Shown here: positions 18,900 through 28,247 of the stretch, in pieces
How positions within the stretch are numbered: the stretch's first letter is position 1
Layout of the letters: the number at the start of each line of letters is the position of its first letter
NCBI GenBank assembly: GCA_011525295.1
Contig: WTGV01000025.1
Coordinates: 1-64,000 of the forward strand
Source of the DNA: Pseudomonadales bacterium
GTDB taxonomy: Bacteria; Pseudomonadota; Gammaproteobacteria; Pseudomonadales; Azotimanducaceae
DNA length: 64,000 nt
Reading direction: 5' to 3'
The notes under the pieces: generated by a model
What the model was told of the DNA's origin: nothing
Database searches by the model: none
The model's input: only the letters and a program-made list of their open reading frames with translations
Translations under genes and position numbers: made by a program

Positions 18900-20312
18900 T
18901 TGAGCGAGAATAACGTAACTACAAACGTAAATGATCGATCTCAGCATGGGATGTGGTCGAGCAAGATGCTCTTCGTGCTTGCTGCGGTTGGCTCGGCAGT
19001 GGGTCTTGGAAACATCTGGAAGTTCCCATACATGATGGCTGAGCAAGGTGGGGGTGCTTTCTTCCTTCTCTACCTAATCTGTATAGCATTGATTGGTTTT
19101 CCAGTCATGGCTGCGGAAATCATGGTAGGGCGCGAGGGTCGAATGAGTCCAGTCAACTCGATCCTCAGGCTCGCGCGGGAACACAACAGATCGAAGAATT
19201 GGGCAGTTATGGGGTGGGCTGGCGTCGTTGGTGGCGTGGTGATTCTATCCTTTTATGCGGTCATTGCAGGTTGGATTATGTTCTACGTCTGGCGGATGTT
19301 TAGCGGAGAGTTTAGTGGAATCGAAGCAGCTGTATCGGGTGAAAAACTTGGTTCCTTTTTAGAGAGTCCATGGAAAATTTTGATTTGGTTTTCAGTTTTC
19401 ATCGCAATAGTCGTCTTTTTTGTCGCGCGTGGAGTCAACAAGGGTCTTGAATTAGCCATTAGGATATGTATGCCACTTTTATTTGTACTCCTCATTGTGA
19501 TGCTCTGTTACGGTGTCGCTCAAGGTGGATTTATGGATTCTGTGCGGTACATGTTCGACTTTGATTTCTCGAAAATGACATGGGAAACTCCAGTCGCTGC
19601 AATGGGTCATGCTTTCTTCACCCTGTCGATTGGAATGGGAGCTATCATGGCCTATGGTGCTTATATGCCGCGCGAAGGATCCGTAAAGTCGGCAGTGGGA
19701 ATCATCATCGTCATCGATACTCTCGTAGCCATCGTTGCGGGACTCGCGATTTTCTCTATTGTGTTTGCGATGGACTTGAACACGAATGAGACTGTAGGCT
19801 TATTGTTCATTACTGCGCCAGCAGCTTTCGGGAATCTGCCTCTTGGCGCGATTTTCGGTGGTCTCTTCTTCTTGTTCGTTGGCTTCGCGGCGTTTACATC
19901 TGCTATTTCTCTGACAGAGCCAGCAATCGCGTACTTTGTCGAAAAGTTCAAAACAAGTCGAGTAAAAATTGCTATAGTGATCGGTGTAATCACATGGACG
20001 CTTGGATTGTTGTCTGTACTCTCATTTAATATACTGAAAGAATTCCCATTCAACAATGCAAATTGGAACTTTTTCGAGATTTTTGACAAAACGACGACGT
20101 ACTTTCTACTACCTGTAGTCGGTCTAATCATCGCTGTATTTGTTGGGTGGTTTTTACCTTGGGACCGTGTGCGAAAAGGATTAGAAATTCAATCCGAGTT
20201 GGCGTGGAATATTTGGATTGTTGCGATACGGTTTGTTGCGCCCTTTGCAATATTGGTTTTCTTTCTTTTCTCGTTTTATGAAAAGTTCATTGCTCCGTTT
20301 CTGGGTGGCTAG
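18900..20312 (+). CDS. Sodium-dependent transporter, NSS (SNF/LeuT) family
   Basis: The 470-residue protein shows the NSS hallmark of the first membrane helix, GSAVGLGNIWKFPYMMAEQG, followed by GGAFFLLYL, then about eleven further hydrophobic helices. Bacterial members cotransport Na+ with amino acids or related solutes across the inner membrane, often with 11-12 helices. The start is TTG at 18900 preceded by a weak GGAGAG. It is followed by ratA after 12 bases on the same strand, so ratA-ratB may be read through from here. Substrate unknown. Confidence 0.9.
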   Translation: MSENNVTTNVNDRSQHGMWSSKMLFVLAAVGSAVGLGNIWKFPYMMAEQGGGAFFLLYLICIALIGFPVMAAEIMVGREGRMSPVNSILRLAREHNRSKNWAVMGWAGVVGGVVILSFYAVIAGWIMFYVWRMFSGEFSGIEAAVSGEKLGSFLESPWKILIWFSVFIAIVVFFVARGVNKGLELAIRICMPLLFVLLIVMLCYGVAQGGFMDSVRYMFDFDFSKMTWETPVAAMGHAFFTLSIGMGAIMAYGAYMPREGSVKSAVGIIIVIDTLVAIVAGLAIFSIVFAMDLNTNETVGLLFITAPAAFGNLPLGAIFGGLFFLFVGFAAFTSAISLTEPAIAYFVEKFKTSRVKIAIVIGVITWTLGLLSVLSFNILKEFPFNNANWNFFEIFDKTTTYFLLPVVGLIIAVFVGWFLPWDRVRKGLEIQSELAWNIWIVAIRFVAPFAILVFFLFSFYEKFIAPFLGG

Positions 20313-20324
20313 TATTTCGATTCC

Positions 20325-20768
20325 ATGAAGATTCATCACATCGAACGTAGTGTATTGTTGCCTTATGCGGTCTCTGACATGTTCGAGTTGGTGTCTGATG
20401 TTGATTCATATCAAGAGTTCGTGCCATGGTGTCAAAAGTCTGAGGTCATTGAGAGTACTGACGAATACGTGGTCGGAACGCTACAGGTCCAATACGCAGG
20501 TTTGACCGAGCGAATCGTTACTAAAAATATTTTGGAGCCTTACGAGAAGATCGAGATGAACCTGTTACAAGGACCTTTCGCACAGTTCACAGGGGAATGG
20601 AGGTTCTTGGACTTAGGAATCGGAAGTAAGGCAACATTAGACCTTTCTTTTGACGTACATAAACACGTCCTGATTTCCTTAGCATCTCGTTTCATCGAGA
20701 AATCGGTTGAGAAAATTCTCCATTCGTTCGTGAGAAGAGCGCAATCTCAGCTCGTCGAATGCGAGTAA
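20325..20768 (+). CDS. ratA: RatA, START/SRPBCC-family protein (CoQ10-binding-like, toxin RatA family)
   Basis: The 147-residue SRPBCC fold protein matches RatA/PasT: HIERSVLLPYAVSDMFELVS at the N-terminus, FVPWCQKS near residue 30 and FIEKSVEKILHSFVRRA at the C-terminus. The family has been described both as a ribosome-association toxin and as a lipid/ubiquinone-binding START-type protein related to Coq10. It overlaps ratB by 10 bases. The ATG at 20325 gives the expected start. Confidence 0.88.
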   Translation: MKIHHIERSVLLPYAVSDMFELVSDVDSYQEFVPWCQKSEVIESTDEYVVGTLQVQYAGLTERIVTKNILEPYEKIEMNLLQGPFAQFTGEWRFLDLGIGSKATLDLSFDVHKHVLISLASRFIEKSVEKILHSFVRRAQSQLVECE

Positions 20769-21034
20769 ATGTCGTTCACGCGATCGTTGGTCAAGCGTGG
20801 GAAGTTGATCTAGATTGCCCGACAGGTACGCAGGTGAGAGAAGCTGTTGAGCTAGCCGTAGCACACGAGGAATTTGTGGGCGTTGATCTAAGCGGCGACG
20901 AGACGTATGCAGTTTGGAATCAGGAAGTACGTCGAGATCATGTACTTCAGGACGGGGATCGAGTAGAGATCTTGCGAGATCTTGTCGTCAGTCCTATGGA
21001 ACGGCGCAGGATGTACGCCAAATTGAACACGTAA
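20759..21034 (+). CDS. ratB: RatB/RnfH family ubiquitin-fold protein
   Basis: The 91-residue protein has the beta-grasp pattern and conserved segments of RnfH/RatB: VNVVHAIVGQAWEVDLDCP, the YAVWNQEVRRDHVLQDGDRV turn and EILRDLVVSPMERRR. Function of the family is unclear despite its old antitoxin label. It overlaps ratA by 10 bases, a near-universal pairing in gammaproteobacteria, so the two are translationally coupled. Confidence 0.88.
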   Translation: MRVNVVHAIVGQAWEVDLDCPTGTQVREAVELAVAHEEFVGVDLSGDETYAVWNQEVRRDHVLQDGDRVEILRDLVVSPMERRRMYAKLNT

Positions 21035-21055
21035 GAATAAGACTTCAGGATCTTA

Positions 21056-22030
21056 ATGGACATGTCCAATGAGCTTACTCTAAAAGTTGAACGGGTAATA
21101 AATGCACCGCGTTCGATAGTATGGCAGTGCTGGACAGATCTTGCATTGTTCAAGCAATGGTTCTGTCCAAAACCTTTGGAGGTTACAAAAGCTGAATTTG
21201 AGCTTTGCCCTGGAGGTCGAATGAACACAGTAATGGAAGGTCCCAATAACGCAAGAGTTGACTCGAAGGGAGTCTGGCTAGAAGTGATTCCTCACTCCCG
21301 GTTAGTGTTCACTGATGCGTTTACTGAAGGTTTCGTACCAATACCCGAACCATTCTTGACCTGGTGTGTCGAGTTAACGGACGAAAGCACCGCAAAAACG
21401 AAGCTGACATGGGGCGCGCGACACCGATCGAATGAAGACGTCAGACGACATCTTGAAATGGGATTTGAAGTAGGTTGGAACACCGCTGTCGACCAACTTG
21501 ACGATCTGGCTCAGAGAGTATTCGCTGAACAAAAATCAGCAGGAACGAACTCTAGTCAAGGAACACTAGACACTCAACCTGTACGAACTTGTCTCTGGTT
21601 CGACAAGCACGGCGAAGAAGCAGCAAATTTTTACGTGACGCTGTTACCGAACAGTTTTATCGAGCGAGTTTATCATCCTGATCCAGCGGGCAAGGTGTTG
21701 ATAGTGAACTTCACCTTGAGGGGCGTACCTTATCAAATTTTTGAGGGAGATCCCCACTTCCAACTATCCCCAGCTACCTCGATCTCAGTAATTACCGAAA
21801 GCCAAGAAGAAACAGATCGTTTATGGACGGTGCTTTCTCAGAACAGCGGTCAGGAGATGCCGTGTGGTTGGCTCACCGATCAATATGGTCTCACCTGGCA
21901 GATCATACCAAACGTTTTACTCTCGTTGCTCAGATCTGCAGATCCAGATAAACGTGAGCGGGCTCACGCGGCGATGATGCAAATGAAGAAGATCGATATT
22001 GGCCGTTTAATCGCAGCGACGACCGACTAA
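21056..22030 (+). CDS. AHSA1/SRPBCC domain fused to a PhnB-like VOC domain
   Basis: The 324-residue protein joins two usually separate domains. Residues about 9-160 are an AHSA1-type SRPBCC domain (VERVINAPRSIVWQCWTD, WFCPKPLEV, GWNTAVDQL). Residues about 177-310 are a PhnB-like VOC domain of the 3-demethylubiquinone methyltransferase-like family (LWFDKHGEEAANFYVTLLP, CGWLTDQYGLTWQIIP). Both domains bind small hydrophobic or metal-coordinated ligands in relatives; the joint function is unknown. It follows ratB by 21 bases and converges on bamE. No frameshift is needed, so the fusion is real in this sequence. Confidence 0.85.
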   Translation: MDMSNELTLKVERVINAPRSIVWQCWTDLALFKQWFCPKPLEVTKAEFELCPGGRMNTVMEGPNNARVDSKGVWLEVIPHSRLVFTDAFTEGFVPIPEPFLTWCVELTDESTAKTKLTWGARHRSNEDVRRHLEMGFEVGWNTAVDQLDDLAQRVFAEQKSAGTNSSQGTLDTQPVRTCLWFDKHGEEAANFYVTLLPNSFIERVYHPDPAGKVLIVNFTLRGVPYQIFEGDPHFQLSPATSISVITESQEETDRLWTVLSQNSGQEMPCGWLTDQYGLTWQIIPNVLLSLLRSADPDKRERAHAAMMQMKKIDIGRLIAATTD

Positions 22031-22059
22031 TTTAGGTTATTGTTCCCAAACCGTTCGTT

Positions 22060-22563
22060 TTAGTTTGAGGTTTCGACTTCGTCTTCAGTTTCTTCGTTGG
22101 AGTCAGTTGACTCAATCTGGTCTGCGTCGATTTCTTCTTCGGCTTCATCGGCGTTCTCAGATGGCTCTAATAAGGACTCTAATTCTTCAGCAGCATCGCC
22201 TTGAGGGCGATAGTCTCCACTAATTCCAACTAGTTCGTCTTCCTCAAACCTGAGCGTTAGCACTTTACGTTCGCGCTCTCCCCTTCGCGATTCTTTCGTG
22301 AAAACATAGTCCCACCGATTCACATTGAAAGAATTCTGATACACAGGTCTGCCTAGTACAAATTCGACTTGTGCTTTCGTCATTTGTGGTCGTAGTTGAT
22401 CAACCATTTTCTGCGTGATGATGTTGCCCTGTTCGATTTCTGGTTGATGCATTCCAGGTACTTTACATCCGTGCAACCAGAATATCGCGAACACTGAAGC
22501 CGCGGCGATCCAAAACAGCTTCACAGAATTTTTATTGGGCTTGTGATTTGACAAATTGATCAA
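22060..22563 (-). CDS. bamE: BamE outer-membrane assembly lipoprotein
   Basis: The protein has a lipoprotein signal ending in WLHGC followed by the BamE/SmpA/OmlA domain: GNIITQKMVDQLRPQMTKAQ, VEFVLGRPVYQNSF and RWDYVFTKE. BamE is a subunit of the BAM complex that inserts outer-membrane proteins. The start is uncertain: TTG at 22563 (167 residues) or GTG at 22524 (154 residues). The second gives a compact 20-residue lipoprotein signal; neither has a clear ribosome site. The last ~50 residues are strongly acidic and low-complexity, longer than in E. coli BamE (113 residues). Upstream neighbour is recN, as in other gammaproteobacteria. Confidence 0.88.
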   Translation of the reverse strand: MINLSNHKPNKNSVKLFWIAAASVFAIFWLHGCKVPGMHQPEIEQGNIITQKMVDQLRPQMTKAQVEFVLGRPVYQNSFNVNRWDYVFTKESRRGERERKVLTLRFEEDELVGISGDYRPQGDAAEELESLLEPSENADEAEEEIDADQIESTDSNEETEDEVETSN

Positions 22564-22590
22564 TTGAGTTTTTCGGTATGTTACTTCTTA

Positions 22591-24240
22591 CTATGACAAC
22601 GCGTCTTGTAAAAGCGCGCGGGCATAAGTACGACTACGATCATCGACTGTGCGTCCTCCTACCATGCGGGCGATTTCTGCTACGCGTTGTTCTCCTGTGA
22701 GTGATTCTACATTGATACCTTGGGTATTGCATTTGGTTACAAAGAGATGAGCGTCTCCTAATGCTGCAACCTGAGGTGCGTGAGTCACGCAGATCACTTG
22801 GTTATTTTGTGCAAGTGAGCGTAGCATTCTACCAATCACATCTGCTGTTGTGCCGCCAACGCCGATGTCTGCTTCGTCCAGTATCAATGTCGGTAACTTT
22901 GATTTGCGTGCGACCACGAGCAGGATCGCGAGTGCAATTCGCGACAGTTCACCGCCAGAGGCAACTCGACTCAAAGGCATAACATCGTACCCTTTATTGG
23001 TTGAGACGAGGTATTCCAATGCATCAACACCTCGACTGTTCTGAGCCCGCGCGAAACTGACGTCGAACGACACTTCGGGTAAGGCAATCGCCCCTAGCGT
23101 CTTGAGTACTTCTGCACAGAATGCTTCAGCTTGCTTTTGCCGCGATTGCGAGAGCTCTTCCGAATATTTGAAGAATTTTTTCTCCCGTTCTTCGAGTTCT
23201 TGCTGGAGACGAGTTAATTCTGATTCAGATTGTTTTAAACGCTCTAATCGAGCTTTAACGGTTGTTACATGTTCAAACAAGGCCGATGGGCTAACTTTGT
23301 GCTTGCGCGCGACATCGTGGATTAGGTTGATTCGTTGATCAAGAGCTTCCATCTGACTCTCGTCAACGTCGACCGAATCTCGATATCGACTCAATGAGTT
23401 ACTAATTTCTTCAAGTTGAATTTCAGTACTTGAAATGAGCTCTCGTGCTTCATTGAGGCTTTTTTCTTGGTCATCAACTCCTTGTATCTCACGCGAAATT
23501 CTTGTAACTAAAGGATGTACGGATTCGTTCAAAGTTTGTTCGGCTTCCGCTAGCACTGCAAGAATCTGACGAGCTTGGGAATGTCTTTTAAATTCTCGCA
23601 TGAGTTTGGGAAACTCATTCTCTTCCAAATCGAGACGCTCTAACTCCGCGTACTGGTACTCGAGCAATTCCTTTTGGCTTAGATCAAGACCTAGCTCTTC
23701 TGAACTAGTTCTCAGTGCCGTTTTGCTGTCTTGCCATGCTTGGTACAGTCGCTGTACCTCAGACAATTGTTTCTGCTTAATCGCAAAGTCGTCGAACCAC
23801 TCAAGTTGAGCTTCGCGATTTAATAGTTCATGTTGTTCAAATTGACCGTGCACGCCAATTAAAGACGCGCATAAGTCCCGAATGGAATCTAGAGTCGTCG
23901 GTGTGTTGTTCAGCCACGCTCGAGACCGGCCGCCCGGCGTGGCCGTACGTCTTATTATGCAAAGACTGGGTTCGAGTGAATCGGTAAGTCCTTGTTGTTC
24001 TAGTTTCTTGCGAGTAGCTGGCGATTGTGTCAGATCAAACTCCGCGATTACCTCACAATCTCTCGATCCGGCAGCGATTTGGTCTTGGCGCACTCTCGCT
24101 CCGAGCACAAGAGCAAGCGCATCAAGTAAGATAGATTTTCCGGCACCAGATTCTCCCGTGATTACAGTGAGACCTGGGCTAAAATCAATATCTAAAGACC
24201 GCACTAGCGTAAAGTTTCGGACCGTCAGTGTGGCTAGCAT
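22591..24240 (-). CDS. recN: RecN DNA repair ATPase
   Basis: At 549 residues this is a full-length RecN, an SMC-like protein for double-strand-break repair. Walker A GESGAGKS is at 29-36, and SLCIIRRTATPGGRSRAWLN and GVHGQFEQHELLN follow. Long coiled-coil arms span about 150-370, then the ABC signature SRVASGGELSRIALA and Walker B LILDEADIGVGG. The ATG at 24240 is divergent from hrcA, with 51 bases between. I see no clear LexA box there. Confidence 0.96.
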   Translation of the reverse strand: MLATLTVRNFTLVRSLDIDFSPGLTVITGESGAGKSILLDALALVLGARVRQDQIAAGSRDCEVIAEFDLTQSPATRKKLEQQGLTDSLEPSLCIIRRTATPGGRSRAWLNNTPTTLDSIRDLCASLIGVHGQFEQHELLNREAQLEWFDDFAIKQKQLSEVQRLYQAWQDSKTALRTSSEELGLDLSQKELLEYQYAELERLDLEENEFPKLMREFKRHSQARQILAVLAEAEQTLNESVHPLVTRISREIQGVDDQEKSLNEARELISSTEIQLEEISNSLSRYRDSVDVDESQMEALDQRINLIHDVARKHKVSPSALFEHVTTVKARLERLKQSESELTRLQQELEEREKKFFKYSEELSQSRQKQAEAFCAEVLKTLGAIALPEVSFDVSFARAQNSRGVDALEYLVSTNKGYDVMPLSRVASGGELSRIALAILLVVARKSKLPTLILDEADIGVGGTTADVIGRMLRSLAQNNQVICVTHAPQVAALGDAHLFVTKCNTQGINVESLTGEQRVAEIARMVGGRTVDDRSRTYARALLQDALS

Positions 24241-24291
24241 GTAGGAATATTCGGAACTACGGACGTTTAAGGGTCACAATATACACAGTGG

Positions 24292-25386
24292 GTGGATAAC
24301 CCAAACATTATGAGTACCCCTTCAAGAAAAGATACAAAGCGAGACAAAACTAGCCCACCAATTGACTCTCGCACCCAGAGCTTGTTCAAGATTTTGGTCG
24401 AAGACTACCTAACGCACGGTACTCCCATCGGATCCAAACACATTGCTGATCGATCTTACTTCCGGATCAGTTCAGCCACCGTGCGCAACATTATGGCGAG
24501 TCTTGAGGACAAGGGATTGGTAGCGTCCCCGCATCCTTCGGCTGGGAAAGTACCCACCGAACAAGGATTGAGGTTCTTTGTTGACAGTTTGATTTCGGTA
24601 GAACCGCTAGACCGGCAGATAGTTGCTAATTTGAGTGAATCTCTACGTGAGGATCTATCACCTAAGGAACTAGTGGAAAAAGCATCCAAAATACTCGCAG
24701 ATTTGACGTGTTTCGTCGGCTTAGTGACCACTCCGAGACCGGAACAGATCGAACTAAGGCAGATTCAGTTCCTACCATTGACTCAGCACAAAGTACTAGC
24801 CATTATTGTCGTGAACGAACGCGAAGTCCAGAATCGCGTCATTGAAACGGAACGAAACTATACAACTATCGAACTGAACGAGGTAGCCAACTACTTGAAT
24901 CAAGAGTTTTCTGGACATTCTTTACTTGCGATCCGTCAGCAACTATTGGATAGCATGAGAAAAGATCAACAGGAAATGAATCGTCTGATGCAGATTGCAC
25001 TTGATGTTGCTGCGAAGTCGTTTGCACAGGAAAGCGAACGCGATCACGACTATGTATTTCACGGAGAAAGAAATTTACTCGGACTGCTGTCTTCTTCGGA
25101 AGAAGTGCAGGTGTTGTTGGATGCGTTCAGAAGTAAGAGTTCCATGGTCGACCTGCTAGACCGTTGTATGGCTTCTGAAGGTGTGCGACTCTTCATCGGT
25201 TCGGAATCGGGTTATGAACCGTTGGGTGGGTACAGTCTCATCAGTGCGAAGTACGAAGTTGAAGGATCAATCGCGGGAGCCATGGGTGTGATTGGACCAA
25301 CTCGAATGCCCTATCAGAAGGTCATTCCGTTGGTCGATACCGCAGCTCGGTTACTCGGAAACGCGCTGGACCAATCACATTCTTGA
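24292..25386 (+). CDS. hrcA: HrcA heat-inducible transcription repressor
   Basis: The 364-residue protein has the winged-helix start LFKILVEDYLTHGTPIGSKH with SSATVRNIMASLEDKGLVASP and HPSAGKVPTEQGLRFFVDSL, the HrcA signature. The C-terminal GAF-like dimerisation region includes GVIGPTRMPYQKVIPLVD. HrcA represses heat-shock operons by binding the CIRCE inverted repeat and needs GroEL for activity. The start may be GTG at 24292 or ATG at 24310. I found no CIRCE element in this window, so its target (often groESL) probably lies elsewhere. Confidence 0.95.
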   Translation: MDNPNIMSTPSRKDTKRDKTSPPIDSRTQSLFKILVEDYLTHGTPIGSKHIADRSYFRISSATVRNIMASLEDKGLVASPHPSAGKVPTEQGLRFFVDSLISVEPLDRQIVANLSESLREDLSPKELVEKASKILADLTCFVGLVTTPRPEQIELRQIQFLPLTQHKVLAIIVVNEREVQNRVIETERNYTTIELNEVANYLNQEFSGHSLLAIRQQLLDSMRKDQQEMNRLMQIALDVAAKSFAQESERDHDYVFHGERNLLGLLSSSEEVQVLLDAFRSKSSMVDLLDRCMASEGVRLFIGSESGYEPLGGYSLISAKYEVEGSIAGAMGVIGPTRMPYQKVIPLVDTAARLLGNALDQSHS

Positions 25387-25448
25387 AAAACTAACTCTCG
25401 CCCATATATGGATGAACTGAGGGCACTCATTGCAAGGATTGAACATTC

Positions 25449-26090
25449 GTGGCACGAAAAACCAAGACACCACCTGACGCGGACGTCCCGGAAAACAAAG
25501 AAGAACCACTGCCTGAAGACACAACTGAAGAAGAGTCTGAGGAAGAAGTAAAGGTCGAGATTGTTGTCGAGAACGACGAGGAACAGGAACAAGAAAACTT
25601 TGAACAGCTTCAAGCACGCATTGACGAACTAGAACCAGCGCTGGAAGAAGCACGAGCATATGCGTTAAGAGCTCATGCTGAGACCGAAAATGTGCGTCGC
25701 CGCATGGACCGAGAGCTGGAAAAAGCGCATAAATACGCGTTGAGTGATTTCGCACAAGCGTTGTTATCGCCACTGGACACGTTTGATATTGCATTGCAAT
25801 CCGCCAGAGACTCAGGTGTGTCTGACCAAGTAATACAAGGGTTTGAACTCTCGGTGAAGTCCTTGGCAGATGCTTTAGAAAAATTTGGGATCGTCAGTTT
25901 CGACCCTCAGGGTGAGGTGTTCGACCCTGAAAAACACAAAGCAATGACGTATGTTCCACATCCAGATGCAGAACCGGGGAGTGTCATTGATGTGTTTCGT
26001 AAAGGTTATCTACTGCATGATCGGCTTATCCGAGGAGCAGAAGTCGTAGTCGCGAAAGAGCCAGATCCACCCACCGAAGAAGACACGTAG
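25449..26090 (+). CDS. grpE: GrpE nucleotide exchange factor
   Basis: The 213-residue protein has an acidic, disordered N-terminus (about 1-50), a coiled-coil helix and the GrpE C-terminal motif with FDPEKHKAMTYVP, PGSVIDVFRKGYLLHDRLIR and AEVVVAKEP. GrpE releases ADP from DnaK. The GTG at 25449 is preceded by AAGGA about 10 bases upstream. It lies between hrcA and dnaK in the standard order. Confidence 0.95.
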   Translation: MARKTKTPPDADVPENKEEPLPEDTTEEESEEEVKVEIVVENDEEQEQENFEQLQARIDELEPALEEARAYALRAHAETENVRRRMDRELEKAHKYALSDFAQALLSPLDTFDIALQSARDSGVSDQVIQGFELSVKSLADALEKFGIVSFDPQGEVFDPEKHKAMTYVPHPDAEPGSVIDVFRKGYLLHDRLIRGAEVVVAKEPDPPTEEDT

Positions 26091-26118
26091 ATCTCAAATT
26101 AGATCTTTACTTGCGTAT

Positions 26119-26150
26119 CTTGAAATTTCGTAAATTCGTCCCTAACTATT
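26119..26150 (+). promoter_or_regulatory. Candidate sigma-32 type heat-shock promoter for dnaK
   Basis: CTTGAAA at 26119-26125, a 14-base spacer and CCCTAACT from 26140 resemble the sigma-32 consensus (CTTGAAA, 11-16 bases, CCCCATNT). It lies about 70 bases before the dnaK ATG in the grpE-dnaK gap. Match judged by eye; no start-site data. Confidence 0.5.
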
Positions 26151-26219
26151 CAACTACAGATCATCGCACAATAGACTCACTTCTCTATCGGTGATCAAGA
26201 TTCAAAAAGGAAATAAATA

Positions 26220-28166
26220 ATGGCAAAAACAATAGGTATAGACTTAGGAACTACTAACTCGTGCGTTGCGGTGTTGGAAGGTACAGAGCCACGCGTGATC
26301 GAAAATTCTGAAGGTGATCGTACCACCCCGTCAGTAGTTGCGTACACCGATAAGGGCGAAGTTTTGGTTGGGCAAAGCGCGAAGCGACAAGCAGTAACCA
26401 ACCCAGAGAACACCGTTTTTGCGGTGAAACGACTGATCGGCCGTCGCTATGACGACGAAGTCGTTCAAAAGGACGAAGAGATGGTACCCTACAAAATCGT
26501 CGCCGCCTCCAACGGTGATGCGTGGGTTGAAGTACGCGGCGAGACCAAAGCTCCGCCACAAGTGTCGGCTGAAGTCTTAAAGAAAATGAAAAAGACAGCC
26601 GAAGATTATCTCGGTGAGAGTGTCGACGGGGCAGTAATAACCGTTCCCGCTTACTTCAATGATTCGCAACGGCAGGCAACCAAAGACTCTGGCAAGATTG
26701 CTGGCTTAGATGTCAAGCGGATTATTAACGAACCGACAGCGGCCGCGTTAGCCTATGGCATGGACAAAAAGCGCGGAGATTCCAAGATCGCAGTTTATGA
26801 TCTCGGTGGCGGTACGTTTGACATATCCATCATTGAAATCGCCGATGTCGACGGCTCACAGCAATTTGAAGTTCTTTCTACCAACGGCGATACGTTTCTC
26901 GGTGGTGAGGACTTTGATCTTCGAGTCATTGAATATTTAGCAACAGAATTCAAAGACGACCACGGTATTGATCTTCGCAACGATCCTTTGGCTTTACAAC
27001 GACTGAAAGAAGCAGCGGAAAAGGCTAAGATCGAGCTCTCTTCGAGTCAAGAAACTGACGTCAATCTACCCTTTATTACAGCGGACCAAACTGGACCCAA
27101 GCACTTGGTCGTGAAGGTCACTCGAGCCAAGCTTGAATCTCTTGTCGAAGAATTGGTGGAACGTACCATAGGTCCGTGTAAAACGGCCATTGATGACGCC
27201 GGCGTACGAGTCAGTGAAATTGATGAAGTGATTCTCGTAGGTGGGCAAACCCGAATGCCTTTAGTCCAAGAGCGCGTGAAGCAATTTTTTGATCGCGAAC
27301 CACGTAAAGACGTCAATCCAGACGAAGCCGTGGCAATTGGAGCTAGTATTCAGGGCGGCGTACTTTCGAGCGATATTAAAGACGTACTGCTTCTTGACGT
27401 TACTCCACTGTCCCTAGGGATTGAAACACTCGGTGGCGTAATGACTCCGTTGATCGAGAAGAACACCACTATTCCAACAAGGAAGAATCAAACGTTTTCA
27501 ACTGCAGAAAACAATCAACCAGCAGTAACGATTCACGTTCTTCAAGGTGAGCGTAAGCAAGCTGCGCAGAATAAGTCATTGGGACAATTTGATCTTACTG
27601 GAATTCCTCCAGCACCGCGCGGTGTCCCACAGATTGAAGTTAGTTTTGATATCGACGCGAACGGTATATTAAACGTCAAAGCAGTCGATAAAGCGACCAA
27701 CAAAGAGCAATCAATTGTGATTAAAGCCTCGAGCGGCTTGTCCGACGATGAGGTCAAACAGATGATCCGCGACGCGGAGTCGCACTCCGCGGAGGATGCA
27801 AAATTCGCTGAGCTGGTGACCCTCCGGAATCAAGCAGATTCCATAATTCATTCCGCACGTAAAATGCTTGAAGATAGCGGCGACAAGGTCAGCGAATCTG
27901 AAAAAACTGCGATAACGACCGCTATTGAAGCTCTGGAACAAGCCGTGCAAACGGACAACAAAGAGGAAATTGAAGCAAAATTGCAGGAGCTGAACGCTGC
28001 CACAGAACCCGTCGTACAGCGAATGTATCAAGAAGCGCAAGCGCAACCAAATCCGGAGCCAACTGACGCACCGAGCGACGAGCCACCTCCGGAAACTGAA
28101 AATCCCTCTGCAGGGGACGATGATGTCGTCGATGCAGAATTTGAAGAGGTTAAGAACGACAAGTAA
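26220..28166 (+). CDS. dnaK: DnaK (Hsp70) chaperone
   Basis: The 648-residue Hsp70 has the nucleotide-binding start [16 protein letters not shown], the phosphate loop [14 protein letters not shown], the linker [15 protein letters not shown] and the substrate-binding domain. The disordered acidic C-terminus ends [14 protein letters not shown], similar to the proteobacterial EEVKD tail. It folds and refolds proteins with DnaJ and GrpE. AAGGAAATAAATA precedes the ATG. A terminator-like hairpin separates it from dnaJ. Confidence 0.98.
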   Translation: MAKTIGIDLGTTNSCVAVLEGTEPRVIENSEGDRTTPSVVAYTDKGEVLVGQSAKRQAVTNPENTVFAVKRLIGRRYDDEVVQKDEEMVPYKIVAASNGDAWVEVRGETKAPPQVSAEVLKKMKKTAEDYLGESVDGAVITVPAYFNDSQRQATKDSGKIAGLDVKRIINEPTAAALAYGMDKKRGDSKIAVYDLGGGTFDISIIEIADVDGSQQFEVLSTNGDTFLGGEDFDLRVIEYLATEFKDDHGIDLRNDPLALQRLKEAAEKAKIELSSSQETDVNLPFITADQTGPKHLVVKVTRAKLESLVEELVERTIGPCKTAIDDAGVRVSEIDEVILVGGQTRMPLVQERVKQFFDREPRKDVNPDEAVAIGASIQGGVLSSDIKDVLLLDVTPLSLGIETLGGVMTPLIEKNTTIPTRKNQTFSTAENNQPAVTIHVLQGERKQAAQNKSLGQFDLTGIPPAPRGVPQIEVSFDIDANGILNVKAVDKATNKEQSIVIKASSGLSDDEVKQMIRDAESHSAEDAKFAELVTLRNQADSIIHSARKMLEDSGDKVSESEKTAITTAIEALEQAVQTDNKEEIEAKLQELNAATEPVVQRMYQEAQAQPNPEPTDAPSDEPPPETENPSAGDDDVVDAEFEEVKNDK

Positions 28167-28184
28167 CGACCACGCACATAAAAG

Positions 28185-28227
28185 TCCGATACGGTTCTCT
28201 CTAGCTGCAGAAACCTATCGGATTTTT
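28185..28227 (+). terminator. Hairpin terminator or attenuator between dnaK and dnaJ
   Basis: TCCGATA-c-GGTT from 28185 pairs with AACC-TATCGGA ending at 28222, an 11-bp stem with one bulged C, followed by TTTTT at 28223-28227. It begins 18 bases after the dnaK stop and would lower dnaJ relative to dnaK transcripts. Confidence 0.75.
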
Positions 28228-28247
28228 CGCGTGCAGGGAACAGAGTA

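Noticed and set aside
24241-26219. CIRCE operator (TTAGCACTC, 9 bases, GAGTGCTAA) for HrcA
   Set aside because: Only an isolated GCACTC half-site near 25420 occurs; no inverted partner at the right distance.
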